Counted from the stretch's first letter, positions 7,006-14,060 are shown. The stretch is DNA of 16,027 nucleotides from Candidatus Latescibacterota bacterium (GCA_012961755.1 DTYS01000035.1:1-16027), one strand, 5' to 3'. Translations and numbers: made by a program. The notes: generated by a model from the sequence alone, not told the origin.

Positions 7006-7637
7006 ACGAAGACTACGGATCCCTCCGCCTCAGGATGGTCGAGAGGCAGATAAGGGCCAGGGGGGTGAAGGATGAAAGGGTCCTGGAGGCGATGAGGAAG
7101 GTGCCCAGACACGTCTTCGTGCCGCCGGACCTCGCGGACGAGGCGTACGAGGACCATCCCCTATCCATAGGTAAGGGACAGACCATATCCCAGCCGTACA
7201 TGGTGGCACTTATGACCGAGGCCCTTGAGCTTAAGGGAGACGAGAAGGTTCTGGAGGTAGGGACGGGTTCGGGATACCAGACGGCCATATTGGCAGAGCT
7301 GGCACGGGAGGTTTACTCCATAGAGCGCATACCCCAGCTGGCCCAGGAGGCCGAGAGGAAGCTCGAGGAATATACAAACGTACATATAAAGGTCGGTAAC
7401 GGAACCTTAGGTTGGCCGGAGGAGGCCCCCTTCGACGCTATAATAGTCACAGCGGGTGCCCCCAAGGTCCCGGGTCCTTTGAAGGCTCAGCTCGCCGACG
7501 GCGGAAGGCTGGTGATACCCGTAGGTTCGGAGTTTCACCAAGTTCTATATAGAATAAGGAGGCGGAGGGACACGTTCTCCGAGGAGGCGTTGACCTCGTG
7601 CGTGTTCGTCCCGCTCATAGGGGAGGAGGGATGGTGA
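7002..7637 (+). CDS. pcm: Protein-L-isoaspartate O-methyltransferase
   Basis: This 211-residue S-adenosylmethionine-dependent enzyme methylates isoaspartyl residues in aged proteins so that they can revert to aspartate; it acts in the cytoplasm. Family landmarks are the N-terminal RMVERQIRARGVKDERVLEAMRKVPRH (split here by no gap), FVPPDLADEAYEDHPL, the GKGQTISQPYMVALM substrate-binding stretch, and SAM motif I VLEVGTGSG at residues 83-91. DAIIVTAGAPKVP and GGRLVIPVG follow. ATG 7002 is preferred because it starts at the usual distance before MVERQI and has GGAAGG upstream; an in-frame upstream start lies inside the UroD-like gene. It overlaps that gene by four bases and the archease gene by seven, so the three form one transcription unit. 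Confidence 0.95.
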   Translation: MNEDYGSLRLRMVERQIRARGVKDERVLEAMRKVPRHVFVPPDLADEAYEDHPLSIGKGQTISQPYMVALMTEALELKGDEKVLEVGTGSGYQTAILAELAREVYSIERIPQLAQEAERKLEEYTNVHIKVGNGTLGWPEEAPFDAIIVTAGAPKVPGPLKAQLADGGRLVIPVGSEFHQVLYRIRRRRDTFSEEALTSCVFVPLIGEEGW

Positions 7638-8053
7638 GGTACGAGCTTTTGGAGGGGATAACAGCGGATGTGGGTATAAGGGCCTTCGGAAGGACCCTCG
7701 AGGAGCTCTTCGCCAACGTGGGATACGCTCTCTTCGACCTTCTCCTGGAGAACTTAGAGGATGTGAGACCGGAGGTCGAGGTAGAAGTCGAGGTCGAGGC
7801 CGAGGGATGGGAGGACCTGTTGATGTGCTGGCTGAGGGAGCTCCTTTACCTTTACGAGGTGAGGAGGGAGGTCCTCTGTGAGTTCAAGGTGAAGGAGATA
7901 GACGAAGGGCACATATCCGCCCTGTGCAAGGGGGAGGAGCTGGACCCGGAAAGGCACATACCTGGGATGGAGATAAAGGCCGTCACGTACCATAACCTCT
8001 CCGTCCTCCGCATGCCCGAGGGATGGAAGGCTGAGGTTGTGTTCGACGTGTGA
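7631..8053 (+). CDS. Archease (RtcB activator)
   Basis: This 140-residue protein is archease, a small cofactor that speeds guanylylation and turnover of the RNA ligase RtcB. Family features are TADVGIRAFGRTLEELFANVGYALFDLL near the N-terminus (in two adjoining blocks), GWEDLLMCWLRELLYLYE, IKAVTYHNL, and the C-terminal GWKAEVVFDV ending in the conserved acidic residue. The usual N-terminal HTAD is GITAD here, so the common histidine is Ile10. Five GAG-GTC-like hexamers encode an E-V run at residues 48-57. ATG 7631 is preferred because GGGGAGGAGGG directly precedes it; an in-frame start at 7598 lies inside pcm. The client enzyme RtcB is encoded 1.2 kb downstream, beyond an unrelated hydrolase. 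Confidence 0.92.
   Translation: MVRYELLEGITADVGIRAFGRTLEELFANVGYALFDLLLENLEDVRPEVEVEVEVEAEGWEDLLMCWLRELLYLYEVRREVLCEFKVKEIDEGHISALCKGEELDPERHIPGMEIKAVTYHNLSVLRMPEGWKAEVVFDV
7772..7801 (+). repeat. Five-unit GAGGTC-like hexanucleotide repeat inside archease gene
   Basis: Units GAGGTC, GAGGTA, GAAGTC, GAGGTC and GAGGCC follow one another in frame and encode alternating Glu and Val/Ala. Slippage would add or remove whole residue pairs without shifting the frame. Confidence 0.7.
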
Positions 8054-8106
8054 GACATGGGGAGGTATTTCGCTTACAGGTTGTTGCTCGTCAGATAGGA
8101 GGGAAG

Positions 8107-9162
8107 ATGGGAAGGAACCTGAGCCCCTGGCTTATGTTCTTAGAGATGGCCGAGAGGCACAAGCCTAAGTATGCATTTGAAGGGGGGACTGAGGAGGAGT
8201 GGAAGGAGTGGAAGGGAAGGGCCCTTCCAGAAGTCCTGAGCACTTTGGGCCCCATGCCGGAGAAGGTACCCCTCAACCCTGAGGTGGTGGCGGAGTGGGA
8301 GGCGGAAGGGGTGATCATGCGTAGGGTGCTGATAGATGTCCAGGAGGGACTTTCGGCGGCGTTGCTCATAAACCGTCCTCCCGACGCTACTCCGGAGGAC
8401 CCTAAGCCAGCTATACTCTGCTGTCACGGCCACGGGCCGTACGGGAAGGAGTCGGTGATGGGGAACAGGTCTACGGCCGACATCGTGGCACACACGAGGG
8501 AGCTTAACTACGACTACGGCCTCAAGATGGCGCAGGAGGGGTTCATCACGTTCTCCATAGATTGGATGGGATTCGGGGAGAGGAACGAGGCCCACAAGCC
8601 CAACCCTGGAAAGTCAGCGGGGAACAGGGATTGGTGTAACCTGTACTACCTCTTAGCGACCATGTTGGGCATGACGGTGTTGGGGCTGGACGTGCACCAC
8701 GGCAAGGCCGCGATAGACTACGTCACGAGCCTTCCCTTCGTGGACGGAGATAGGCTCGGGGTCATGGGCCTGAGCTTCGGTGGAACGATGTCAGTTTGGA
8801 TGACCTTGGCGGACGAGAGGATAAGGGCAACGGATGTCATATGCTACTCCGACATGTTCTCAAGGTTCGGCTTCAGGGACTTGAACACCTGCGGATCCCA
8901 AATAACGCCCGGATTGTTCTCGCTCGTCGACCTTCCCGACCTTCAGGGCCTGATAGCTCCCGGGCCCCTCTTGGTGGAGATAGGCACCAGGGACGAATGC
9001 TTCCGTCTGGACGACGCCATGTCGTGTTATAGGAAGGTGGAGAGGATATACAGGGCCGCGGGATGCCCCGAAAGGCTCGAGCTCGACCTGTTCGACGGCG
9101 GACATCGATGGGGAGGGAACAGGTCCGTAGAGTTCTTCAGGAAGTATCTGATGGGAGGGTGA
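8107..9162 (+). CDS. Alpha/beta hydrolase (acetyl xylan esterase / dienelactone hydrolase-like)
   Basis: This 351-residue serine hydrolase has a likely catalytic triad S223 (GLSFGG), D296 (IGTRDECF) and H333 (DGGHRWGG). CCHGHGPYGKES supplies the oxyanion-hole region after an N-terminal substrate-capping segment. The length and layout fit the large esterase group around acetyl xylan esterases and Abhydrolase_7 proteins, which remove acyl groups from carbohydrates or small molecules. No signal peptide is seen, so it should be cytoplasmic. ATG 8107 has AGGAGGG (8097-8103) upstream. A GTG at 8050 overlapping the archease stop is an alternative that would add 19 residues, but it lacks a well-spaced ribosome-binding site. 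It separates archease from rtcB and has no obvious link to RNA repair; it may belong with the upstream catabolic genes. Confidence 0.87.
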   Translation: MGRNLSPWLMFLEMAERHKPKYAFEGGTEEEWKEWKGRALPEVLSTLGPMPEKVPLNPEVVAEWEAEGVIMRRVLIDVQEGLSAALLINRPPDATPEDPKPAILCCHGHGPYGKESVMGNRSTADIVAHTRELNYDYGLKMAQEGFITFSIDWMGFGERNEAHKPNPGKSAGNRDWCNLYYLLATMLGMTVLGLDVHHGKAAIDYVTSLPFVDGDRLGVMGLSFGGTMSVWMTLADERIRATDVICYSDMFSRFGFRDLNTCGSQITPGLFSLVDLPDLQGLIAPGPLLVEIGTRDECFRLDDAMSCYRKVERIYRAAGCPERLELDLFDGGHRWGGNRSVEFFRKYLMGG

Positions 9163-9163
9163 G

Positions 9164-9184
9164 ATGAAGGCTTTGACCATCTAA
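9164..9184 (+). other. Six-codon mini-ORF (MKALTI) with strong ribosome-binding site
   Basis: The ATG at 9164 follows GGGAGGG at the end of the hydrolase gene and reads MKALTI before TAA. It could be a leader peptide, the start of a deleted gene, or chance. Confidence 0.25.
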
Positions 9185-9199
9185 CCGCCCGGGCTCTAC

Positions 9200-9227
9200 T
9201 TGAGGTGTAAGGTAGAGGAAATATTCT
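9200..9227 (+). promoter_or_regulatory. Candidate promoter upstream of rtcB
   Basis: TTGAGG (9200-9205) and TATTCT (9222-9227) are separated by 16 bases; each matches consensus at 4 of 6 positions. They lie in the 114-base gap between the hydrolase and rtcB, the longest gap inside region B, so rtcB may have its own promoter as well as read-through. Confidence 0.35.
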
Positions 9228-9242
9228 TGCCGTAGTTGAAAC

Positions 9243-9253
9243 TGGTAGGACCA
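9243..9253. promoter_or_regulatory. Inverted repeat TGGTAGGACCA, possible GntR-type operator
   Basis: TGGT-N3-ACCA fits the T-N-G-T-N3-A-C-N-A core recognised by FadR-subfamily GntR regulators. It sits between the candidate rtcB promoter and the AAGGAGGT site at 9262-9269, where a bound repressor could block transcription. An 11-bp match can occur by chance and no regulator gene is visible. Confidence 0.25.
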
Positions 9254-9276
9254 CTAACGCTAAGGAGGTGAAAGAC

Positions 9277-10722
9277 GTGTCCATAGAGCTGAAGAAAGTT
9301 GAGGACTACGTATGGGAGATACCCAAGACCGGCAGGATGAAGGTGCCGGGGAGGATATACAGCAGTGAGAAGCTCATGGAGGCCCTCAAGGGGGACGAAA
9401 GTCCTAAGCAGGTGGCGAACGTGGCCCACCTCCCTGGGATAGTGAAGTACTCTTTGGCCATGCCGGACATACATTACGGGTACGGTTTCCCGATAGGTGG
9501 GGTTGCGGCGACCGACTCCCTTAAGGACGGGGTGATATCCCCTGGTGGGGTGGGGTTCGACATCAACTGTGGGATAAGGCTCGCTGTCACGAACCTCTCC
9601 TACGAGGATGTTAAGGAAAGGCTCGAAGAGCTGGTGGACCTCCTCTACCACAGCATCCCCAGCGGCGTGGGATCGTCCGGAGCCATAAGGAAGCTCTCGA
9701 CAAGGGAGCTTAGGGAGCTTATGGTGAAGGGCGCGGAGTGGGCCCTGGAGCAGGGGTTCGGGGCACTCGAGGACCTGGAGCATATAGAGGAGAATGGGAG
9801 GATGGACGGGGCCGACCCGGATGCTGTGAGCAAGAGGGCGATAGAGAGGGGCCTCGATCAGGCCGGGACCCTGGGCTCGGGGAACCACTTCTTGGAGATA
9901 GGGGTGGTGGAGGAGGTGTACAACCCCGCCCTGGCCGATGCCTTGGGCCTCTGGAAGGGACAGGTAGTGGTATGGGTCCATTCGGGTTCGAGGGGATTCG
10001 GACACCAAGTCTGCGACGACTATCTGCAGGTCATGCAGAAGGCCGTGCAGAAGTACGGCATAGACCTTCCGGACAGGCAGCTTGCATGCGCGCCCGTGAA
10101 CTCCAAGGAGGGTCAAGACTACCTCGGGGCCATGAGGTGTGCCGCGAACTATGCATTCGCTAATAGACAAATAATAATGGACTTAGTAAGGAAAGCTTGG
10201 CAGAAGGCATGGGGCATATCGCCTTCGGACCTGGGCCTCAGGCTCGTGTACGATGTGGCCCACAACATAGCTAAGATAGAGAAGCATGTGGTGGACGGCC
10301 AGGAGCGGGTACTCTGCGTGCACCGTAAAGGCGCCACCAGGGCCTTTCCACCCGGACATCCCGAGATCCCCAGGGCGTACAGGGAAGTAGGACAGCCGGT
10401 CCTGGTTCCAGGGGACATGGGCACGGAGTCCTACGTGCTCGTCGGGACCCGGAAGGCCATGGAGGAGACGTTCGGGTCGACCTGTCACGGGGCTGGGAGG
10501 GTCATGAGCAGGGCCAAGGCCAAAAAGCAGGCCAAGAGGAGGGACCTGAGGACGGAGCTCGAGGGCAAGGGGATAGTGGTCAGAGCAAGGGGGTGGGCGA
10601 GCCTCGCCGAGGAGATGCCGGACGCCTATAAGGACGTGGGGGCCGTGGTTGACGTGGTGCACAGGACAGGACTCAGCAGGAAGGTGGCTCGCACCCGCCC
10701 GATAGGGGTCGTGAAGGGTTGA
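9277..10722 (+). CDS. rtcB: RNA-splicing ligase RtcB (3'-phosphate / 5'-hydroxyl RNA ligase)
   Basis: This 481-residue, full-length RtcB joins RNA ends bearing 2',3'-cyclic or 3'-phosphate to 5'-hydroxyl ends, using GTP and Mn2+. Motifs are MPDIHYGYGFPIGGVAA, GVGFDINCGIR with metal ligands D95 and C98, GSGNHFLEIG, VHSGSRGFGHQ, CVHRKGATRAFPPG, and CHGAGRVMSR with H404, the histidine that receives GMP. With the GTG start at 9277 these numbers coincide with D95, C98 and H404 of Pyrococcus horikoshii RtcB. That supports this start, as does AAGGAGGT (9262-9269) with seven-base spacing; a GTG at 9268 lies inside that site. The stop overlaps the rnhB ATG (TGATG). Archease upstream is its activator. 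Confidence 0.97.
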   Translation: MSIELKKVEDYVWEIPKTGRMKVPGRIYSSEKLMEALKGDESPKQVANVAHLPGIVKYSLAMPDIHYGYGFPIGGVAATDSLKDGVISPGGVGFDINCGIRLAVTNLSYEDVKERLEELVDLLYHSIPSGVGSSGAIRKLSTRELRELMVKGAEWALEQGFGALEDLEHIEENGRMDGADPDAVSKRAIERGLDQAGTLGSGNHFLEIGVVEEVYNPALADALGLWKGQVVVWVHSGSRGFGHQVCDDYLQVMQKAVQKYGIDLPDRQLACAPVNSKEGQDYLGAMRCAANYAFANRQIIMDLVRKAWQKAWGISPSDLGLRLVYDVAHNIAKIEKHVVDGQERVLCVHRKGATRAFPPGHPEIPRAYREVGQPVLVPGDMGTESYVLVGTRKAMEETFGSTCHGAGRVMSRAKAKKQAKRRDLRTELEGKGIVVRARGWASLAEEMPDAYKDVGAVVDVVHRTGLSRKVARTRPIGVVKG

Positions 10723-11312
10723 TGTTGGACTACGATGCGAAGTTCTGGGAGGAGGGGCTGTTGGTCGCGGGCGTGGACGAGGCCGGGAGGGGACCCTTGG
10801 CTGGACCTGTGGTGGCGTGCGCTGTCGTGCTTCCGGCCTGGACTTCCGTACCGGGACTGGACGACTCTAAGGTGCTTTCTCCCTTACGGAGGGAGGAACT
10901 GTACGATGTGGTCAGGAAGGTAGCCTTAGCCGTCTCGGTGGCTAGCGCCGAACCCGAGGAGGTAGACCTGCTGAACATCCACAACGCCACGCTCCTGGCT
11001 ATGAAAAGGGCCCTGGACTACCTCGACCTCAGGCCGGACTACGTGCTCGTGGACGGGAAGTTCCTTCCGGAGGTGGACCTTCCGGGGGAGGCGGTGGTGG
11101 GAGGTGACGGGAGGTCGGCCTGCATAGCAGCGGCCTCCGTGGTGGCCAAGGTTGAGAGGGACAGGCTCATGTCCGAATACGATAGGATATATCCACAGTA
11201 CGGTTTTGCGAGGCATAAGGGGTATCCGACCCCGGAGCACCTGAGAGCCCTAAGGGAGCACGGCCCCTGTCCCATACATAGAAGGACCTTCAGGGGAGTA
11301 GTTACCTGTTGA
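10722..11312 (+). CDS. rnhB: Ribonuclease HII
   Basis: This 196-residue RNase HII cuts the RNA strand of RNA-DNA hybrids and removes single ribonucleotides misincorporated into DNA, in the cytoplasm. The metal-binding residues are in order: D19-E20 in VAGVDEAGRGPLAGPVV, D111 in YVLVDGKF and D147 in SVVAKVERDRLM. Also typical are LDDSK and YPQYGFARHKGYPTPEH. ATG 10722 overlaps the rtcB stop by one base; TTG 10719 would add one residue. The downstream yraN start overlaps its own stop. This placement next to yraN is seen in many bacteria, so the pair is ordinary; the junction with rtcB is less common. Confidence 0.96.
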   Translation: MLDYDAKFWEEGLLVAGVDEAGRGPLAGPVVACAVVLPAWTSVPGLDDSKVLSPLRREELYDVVRKVALAVSVASAEPEEVDLLNIHNATLLAMKRALDYLDLRPDYVLVDGKFLPEVDLPGEAVVGGDGRSACIAAASVVAKVERDRLMSEYDRIYPQYGFARHKGYPTPEHLRALREHGPCPIHRRTFRGVVTC

Positions 11313-11689
11313 TCGATTGTTCGCTGATGCCAACCATGCAGAGGACCGAGCGTGGAACGTCAGGGGAGGACCTCGCAGCCAAGTGGCTCGAGGGAAAGGG
11401 CATAAAGGTCCTAGCCAGGAACTTCCGTGCGAGGGGAGGGGAGGTGGACATAGTTGCCAAGGACGGGGATGTCCTGGCCTTCGTGGAGGTCAAGACAGGA
11501 AGGTCCGGAGCCTTCGGTCCTCCCGAGTCCTGGGTCACCCTCAGGAAGAGGGCGCATCTGGTCAAGGCGGCGCAGGTGTACTTAGCTAAGAACCCCTGGG
11601 ACGGGGACGTGCGCTTCGACGTGGTGGCCGTGGAGGTGGGGAAGTGCGTAAAGATAAGGCACATAAAGGATGCCTTCCGTCCGGAATAG
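11309..11689 (+). CDS. yraN: YraN/UPF0102 family protein (nuclease-like fold)
   Basis: This 126-residue protein belongs to the UPF0102 family, whose restriction-endonuclease-like fold suggests a DNA-processing role; its biochemical function is not settled. Motifs are GTSGEDLAAKWLEGKG, NFRARGGEVDIVAKDGD and LAFVEVKTGRSGAFG, which carry the D-x(n)-E-V-K catalytic pattern of that nuclease fold. The start is uncertain: TTG 11309 overlaps the rnhB stop and has AGGGGAG (11292-11298) ten bases upstream. ATG 11327 and ATG 11336 are nearer the conserved region but have no visible ribosome-binding site. It overlaps the following transporter gene by 20 bases. Confidence 0.9.
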   Translation: MIDCSLMPTMQRTERGTSGEDLAAKWLEGKGIKVLARNFRARGGEVDIVAKDGDVLAFVEVKTGRSGAFGPPESWVTLRKRAHLVKAAQVYLAKNPWDGDVRFDVVAVEVGKCVKIRHIKDAFRPE

Positions 11690-12908
11690 GGAGGCTCTGG
11701 GATGGTGCCTCTACGACTGGGCGAACTCCGCCTTCGCCACCACAATCATGGCGGCGGTGCTTCCACCCTACTTCCAAAATATAGCAGCATCCTCCCTTCC
11801 GGACTGGAGGGCGACGGCGTTGTGGGGATTCACAGCCTCTGGGGCCACTTTAGCCGTCGCCCTTTCCGCTCCGCTCTTAGGGGCCGTAGCGGACCTGGCC
11901 GGCAGGAGAAAGGTCTTCTTCGTCGTCTTCTGGCTGCTGGGGGTGGGCTCCACGGGAACCCTATCCTTGGTCGGGGAGGGAGGATGGAAGCTCTGCCTTC
12001 CCCTCTTCGCCCTCGGGCTGGTGGGGTTTTCGCTTTCGAACACTTTCTACGACTCCTTCCTCCCCCTCGTCGCCACGAGGGAGGGGATGGACAGGGTTTC
12101 GTCCTTGGGGTACGCTTTGGGATACCTCGGAGGGGGGTTGCTCCTGGCCGTGAACCTTATCATGATAAGGCGTCCGGAATGGTTCGGGCTTCCGGACGCG
12201 GGCTGGGGTGCGAGGGCCTCCTTCCTCTCGGTGGCAGTATGGTGGGCTGCCTTCTCCCTCCCCTTCCTCCTCTGGGTGAAGGAGCCAGGCGACGTGGGAA
12301 AGGTGGACTGGGGTGCTGGGATCAGGGAGCTGAAGGGGACCCTCAGGGAGGTCGGAAGACACCGTGAGGTGGCTAAGTTTCTGGTCGCCTTTTGGCTTTA
12401 CGCAGACGGCATAAGCACGGTCATAAAGATGGCGGCCATATACGGGGCGGAGGTGGGGATAGACACCCAGGACCTCGTGGCGGCCCTGCTTTTGACCCAG
12501 TTCGTGGCGTTTCCGTTCTCCCTCCTCTTCGGCGTACTTTCGGAGCGTATAGGGGTGAAGCGGGCTTTATATATAGCCCTCGGGGTGTACGCTTCGGTCT
12601 GCGGATGGGCGTACTTCTTAAAGGATGCGTGGCAGTTTTGGCTCATGGCGGGGACGGTGGGTACGGTCCAGGGGGGAGCTCAGGCCCTCTCGAGATCCTT
12701 CTTCGCTAGGATGGTGCCCAAGGAGAGGACCGCGGAGTTCTTCGGCTTCTTCAGCGCGGTGGCCAAGTTCGCGGGGATACTGGGACCTTTCATGTTCGGG
12801 TTGGCCGGGAGCATATTCCACACGAGCAGGGCTGCGGCTCCCGCGATATCTGCCTTTTTCTTATGTGGAGCCACCGTCTTAAGCCGGGTGAAGGTGGACC
12901 GAGGATAA
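11670..12908 (+). CDS. UMF1-family MFS transporter (Atg22-like, COG2270)
   Basis: This 412-residue integral membrane protein has many hydrophobic segments, consistent with 12 helices. The opening LGWCLYDWANSAFATTIMA is the hallmark of the UMF1 / Atg22-like group. APLLGAVADLAGRRK is the MFS loop motif, and LGYALGYLGGGLLLAVNL and TFYDSFLPLVA are also typical. Yeast Atg22 exports amino acids from vacuoles; bacterial substrates are unknown. The ATG at 11670 lies inside yraN and is preceded by AAAGG; no better start is visible before the conserved YDWANSAF. It is the last gene of the pcm-archease-rtcB run, and a non-coding gap of about 280 bases follows. Confidence 0.9.
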   Translation: MPSVRNREALGWCLYDWANSAFATTIMAAVLPPYFQNIAASSLPDWRATALWGFTASGATLAVALSAPLLGAVADLAGRRKVFFVVFWLLGVGSTGTLSLVGEGGWKLCLPLFALGLVGFSLSNTFYDSFLPLVATREGMDRVSSLGYALGYLGGGLLLAVNLIMIRRPEWFGLPDAGWGARASFLSVAVWWAAFSLPFLLWVKEPGDVGKVDWGAGIRELKGTLREVGRHREVAKFLVAFWLYADGISTVIKMAAIYGAEVGIDTQDLVAALLLTQFVAFPFSLLFGVLSERIGVKRALYIALGVYASVCGWAYFLKDAWQFWLMAGTVGTVQGGAQALSRSFFARMVPKERTAEFFGFFSAVAKFAGILGPFMFGLAGSIFHTSRAAAPAISAFFLCGATVLSRVKVDRG

Positions 12909-13041
12909 AGTAACTCCGGTAGATGTCTCCTGCGAGCTTTCTGGAGGAGTGGACGGCGCGCCTCAACATCGCTTCTTTCCCGTAGGTTCCTCATCTTCCC
13001 ATCCCTTCGCGTTAGCCCTGCGTCTCCTCCTCAGGGACGGG

Positions 13042-13069
13042 CAAGATAAAATCGCGCGGTTTTCAAGAT
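13042..13069. repeat. 16-bp near-palindrome flanked by CAAGAT direct repeats
   Basis: AAAATCGCGCGGTTTT (13048-13063) is a near-perfect palindrome with one mismatched pair. It is flanked without gaps by the direct repeat CAAGAT (13042-13047 and 13064-13069). It could be a repressor site upstream of the yicC promoter, part of a terminator, or a small insertion scar; the sequence does not decide between these. Confidence 0.4.
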
Positions 13070-13072
13070 GGT

Positions 13073-13093
13073 AGTCCGCAAGGGGCTCTTTTT
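13073..13093 (+). terminator. Weak rho-independent terminator candidate
   Basis: AGTCC (13073-13077) can pair with GGGCT (13083-13087), including one G-U pair, around a five-base loop. One C and then TTTTT (13089-13093) follow. The stem is short. It lies between the MFS gene and the yicC promoter, where a terminator would be expected. Confidence 0.35.
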
Positions 13094-13100
13094 GTCGGTC

Positions 13101-13129
13101 TTGACAAAGGCTTCGGGTTATGGTAGATT
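13101..13129 (+). promoter_or_regulatory. Sigma-70-type promoter of the yicC-remA-gmk-rpoZ-coaBC operon
   Basis: TTGACA (13101-13106) is a perfect -35. After 17 bases TAGATT (13124-13129) matches the -10 at 4 of 6 positions, with TGG immediately upstream as an extended -10. Transcription should begin near 13136, giving a leader of about 53 bases before TTG 13189. This placement also shows that the in-frame ATG at 13120 cannot be the yicC start if this promoter is used. Confidence 0.75.
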
Positions 13130-13188
13130 ACAGAAGCCTAAGGAAAGTTGCGGTCAGTGGGGATATTCGTTATCTTAAGGGAGGCTTA

Positions 13189-14055
13189 TTGATAAAGAGT
13201 ATGACAGGGTTCGGCTTCGGGGAGGTGGAGGAGGACGGCACGAGGGTCTCTGTGGAGGTCAGGTGTTGGAACCACAGGTTCTGCGATGTGGGGGTGCACC
13301 TTCCCAAGGTCCTGGCGAGGTTGGAGCCGGAGGTAACAGAGCTTGTGAGGGGGAGGATATCCCGAGGGAGGGTACAGGTTTCGGTGACCTGGGAGGAGGA
13401 AAGCGCTGGCACGCCCACCGTGGACTTCGACCTGGCTAAGGCCTACAAGGAGAAGTTGGAGGAGCTCAAAAGGATGCTTGAGCTAAAGGGCGAGATGGAG
13501 ATGGGCCTTATAGCAGGGCTTCCGGAAGTCGTAAGGCGCGGGAGGGAGGAGGTGGACTTAGAGAGGGCGTGGAGGTTGATATCGCAAGCGTGTTCCAAGG
13601 CCCTGGAGGAGGCGGATGCGATGAGGGAGAGGGAAGGGAGGAAACTTAGGGAGTTCCTTTCGGAGAGGCTGAAGACTTTGGAGGAACTGGTGGGCGAGGT
13701 GGAGGGCCTCGCCCCACTTCAGGTGGAACGCATAAGGGCGAGGCTTCAGGAAAGGATGAGGGAGATGGAGGTAAAGGTCGACCCAGATAGGATCGCCGTG
13801 GAGGCGGCCCTCTTGGCCCAGAGGAGCGATGTGACCGAGGAATGCGTCAGGCTCAGGAGCCACATATCCCAGTTCAGGGATTCCCTGGAGCGGGGAGGTG
13901 TGGTGGGCAGGAGGCTGGACTTCCTCCTCCAGGAGATGTACAGGGAAGCTAACACGATAGGGGCTAAGGCTGCGGATGCGAGGATATCCAACCTAGCCGT
14001 ATCCCTGAAGGAAGGTATAGAACAACTCAGGGAGCAGGTTCAAAACGTGGAGTAG
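13189..14055 (+). CDS. yicC: YicC/YloC family endoribonuclease
   Basis: This 288-residue protein is very close in length to Escherichia coli YicC. It begins MIKSMTGFGFGE and ends REANTIGAKAADARISNLAV, SLKEGIEQLREQVQNVE, the family signatures of the N-terminal YicC domain and the C-terminal DUF1732 domain. The middle is rich in Glu, Arg and Leu and probably forms long helices. E. coli YicC and Bacillus YloC have been reported as endoribonucleases. The start is taken as TTG 13189: AAGGGAGG (13177-13184) lies four bases upstream and the first residues match the family. Starting at ATG 13120 would add 23 unrelated residues and begin within the promoter. It leads a five-gene operon in an order conserved with Bacillus. 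Confidence 0.93.
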   Translation: MIKSMTGFGFGEVEEDGTRVSVEVRCWNHRFCDVGVHLPKVLARLEPEVTELVRGRISRGRVQVSVTWEEESAGTPTVDFDLAKAYKEKLEELKRMLELKGEMEMGLIAGLPEVVRRGREEVDLERAWRLISQACSKALEEADAMREREGRKLREFLSERLKTLEELVGEVEGLAPLQVERIRARLQERMREMEVKVDPDRIAVEAALLAQRSDVTEECVRLRSHISQFRDSLERGGVVGRRLDFLLQEMYREANTIGAKAADARISNLAVSLKEGIEQLREQVQNVE

Positions 14056-14060
14056 ACATT

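Larger units (their letters stand above)
12909..13100. other. Non-coding stretch between MFS gene and yicC promoter
   Basis: No reading frame with protein-like sequence or a ribosome-binding site was found on either strand. The stretch is pyrimidine-rich on the + strand around 12970-13035. It contains a small hairpin candidate CCCTG (13016-13020) / CAGGG (13032-13036), the flanked palindrome at 13042-13069 and a weak terminator-like hairpin at 13073-13093. No known RNA family was recognised. Confidence 0.5.

Noticed and set aside
7281..7320. TGGCAC strings as sigma-54 promoter cores
   Set aside because: The matching GC at the -12 position is absent and the site is inside the pcm gene.
9196..10170. 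324-codon minus-strand open frame opposite rtcB
   Set aside because: It is the reverse of strongly conserved RtcB codons; a compositional shadow.
12909..13100. Possible structured RNA gene in the longest gap
   Set aside because: Only short stems were found by eye, and no tRNA cloverleaf, tmRNA, 6S, SRP or riboswitch core could be recognised; listed only as a non-coding stretch.
13120..13188. Upstream ATG start for yicC
   Set aside because: It lies between the -35 and -10 of a good promoter, and YicC proteins begin at the MIKSMTGFG sequence encoded from 13189.
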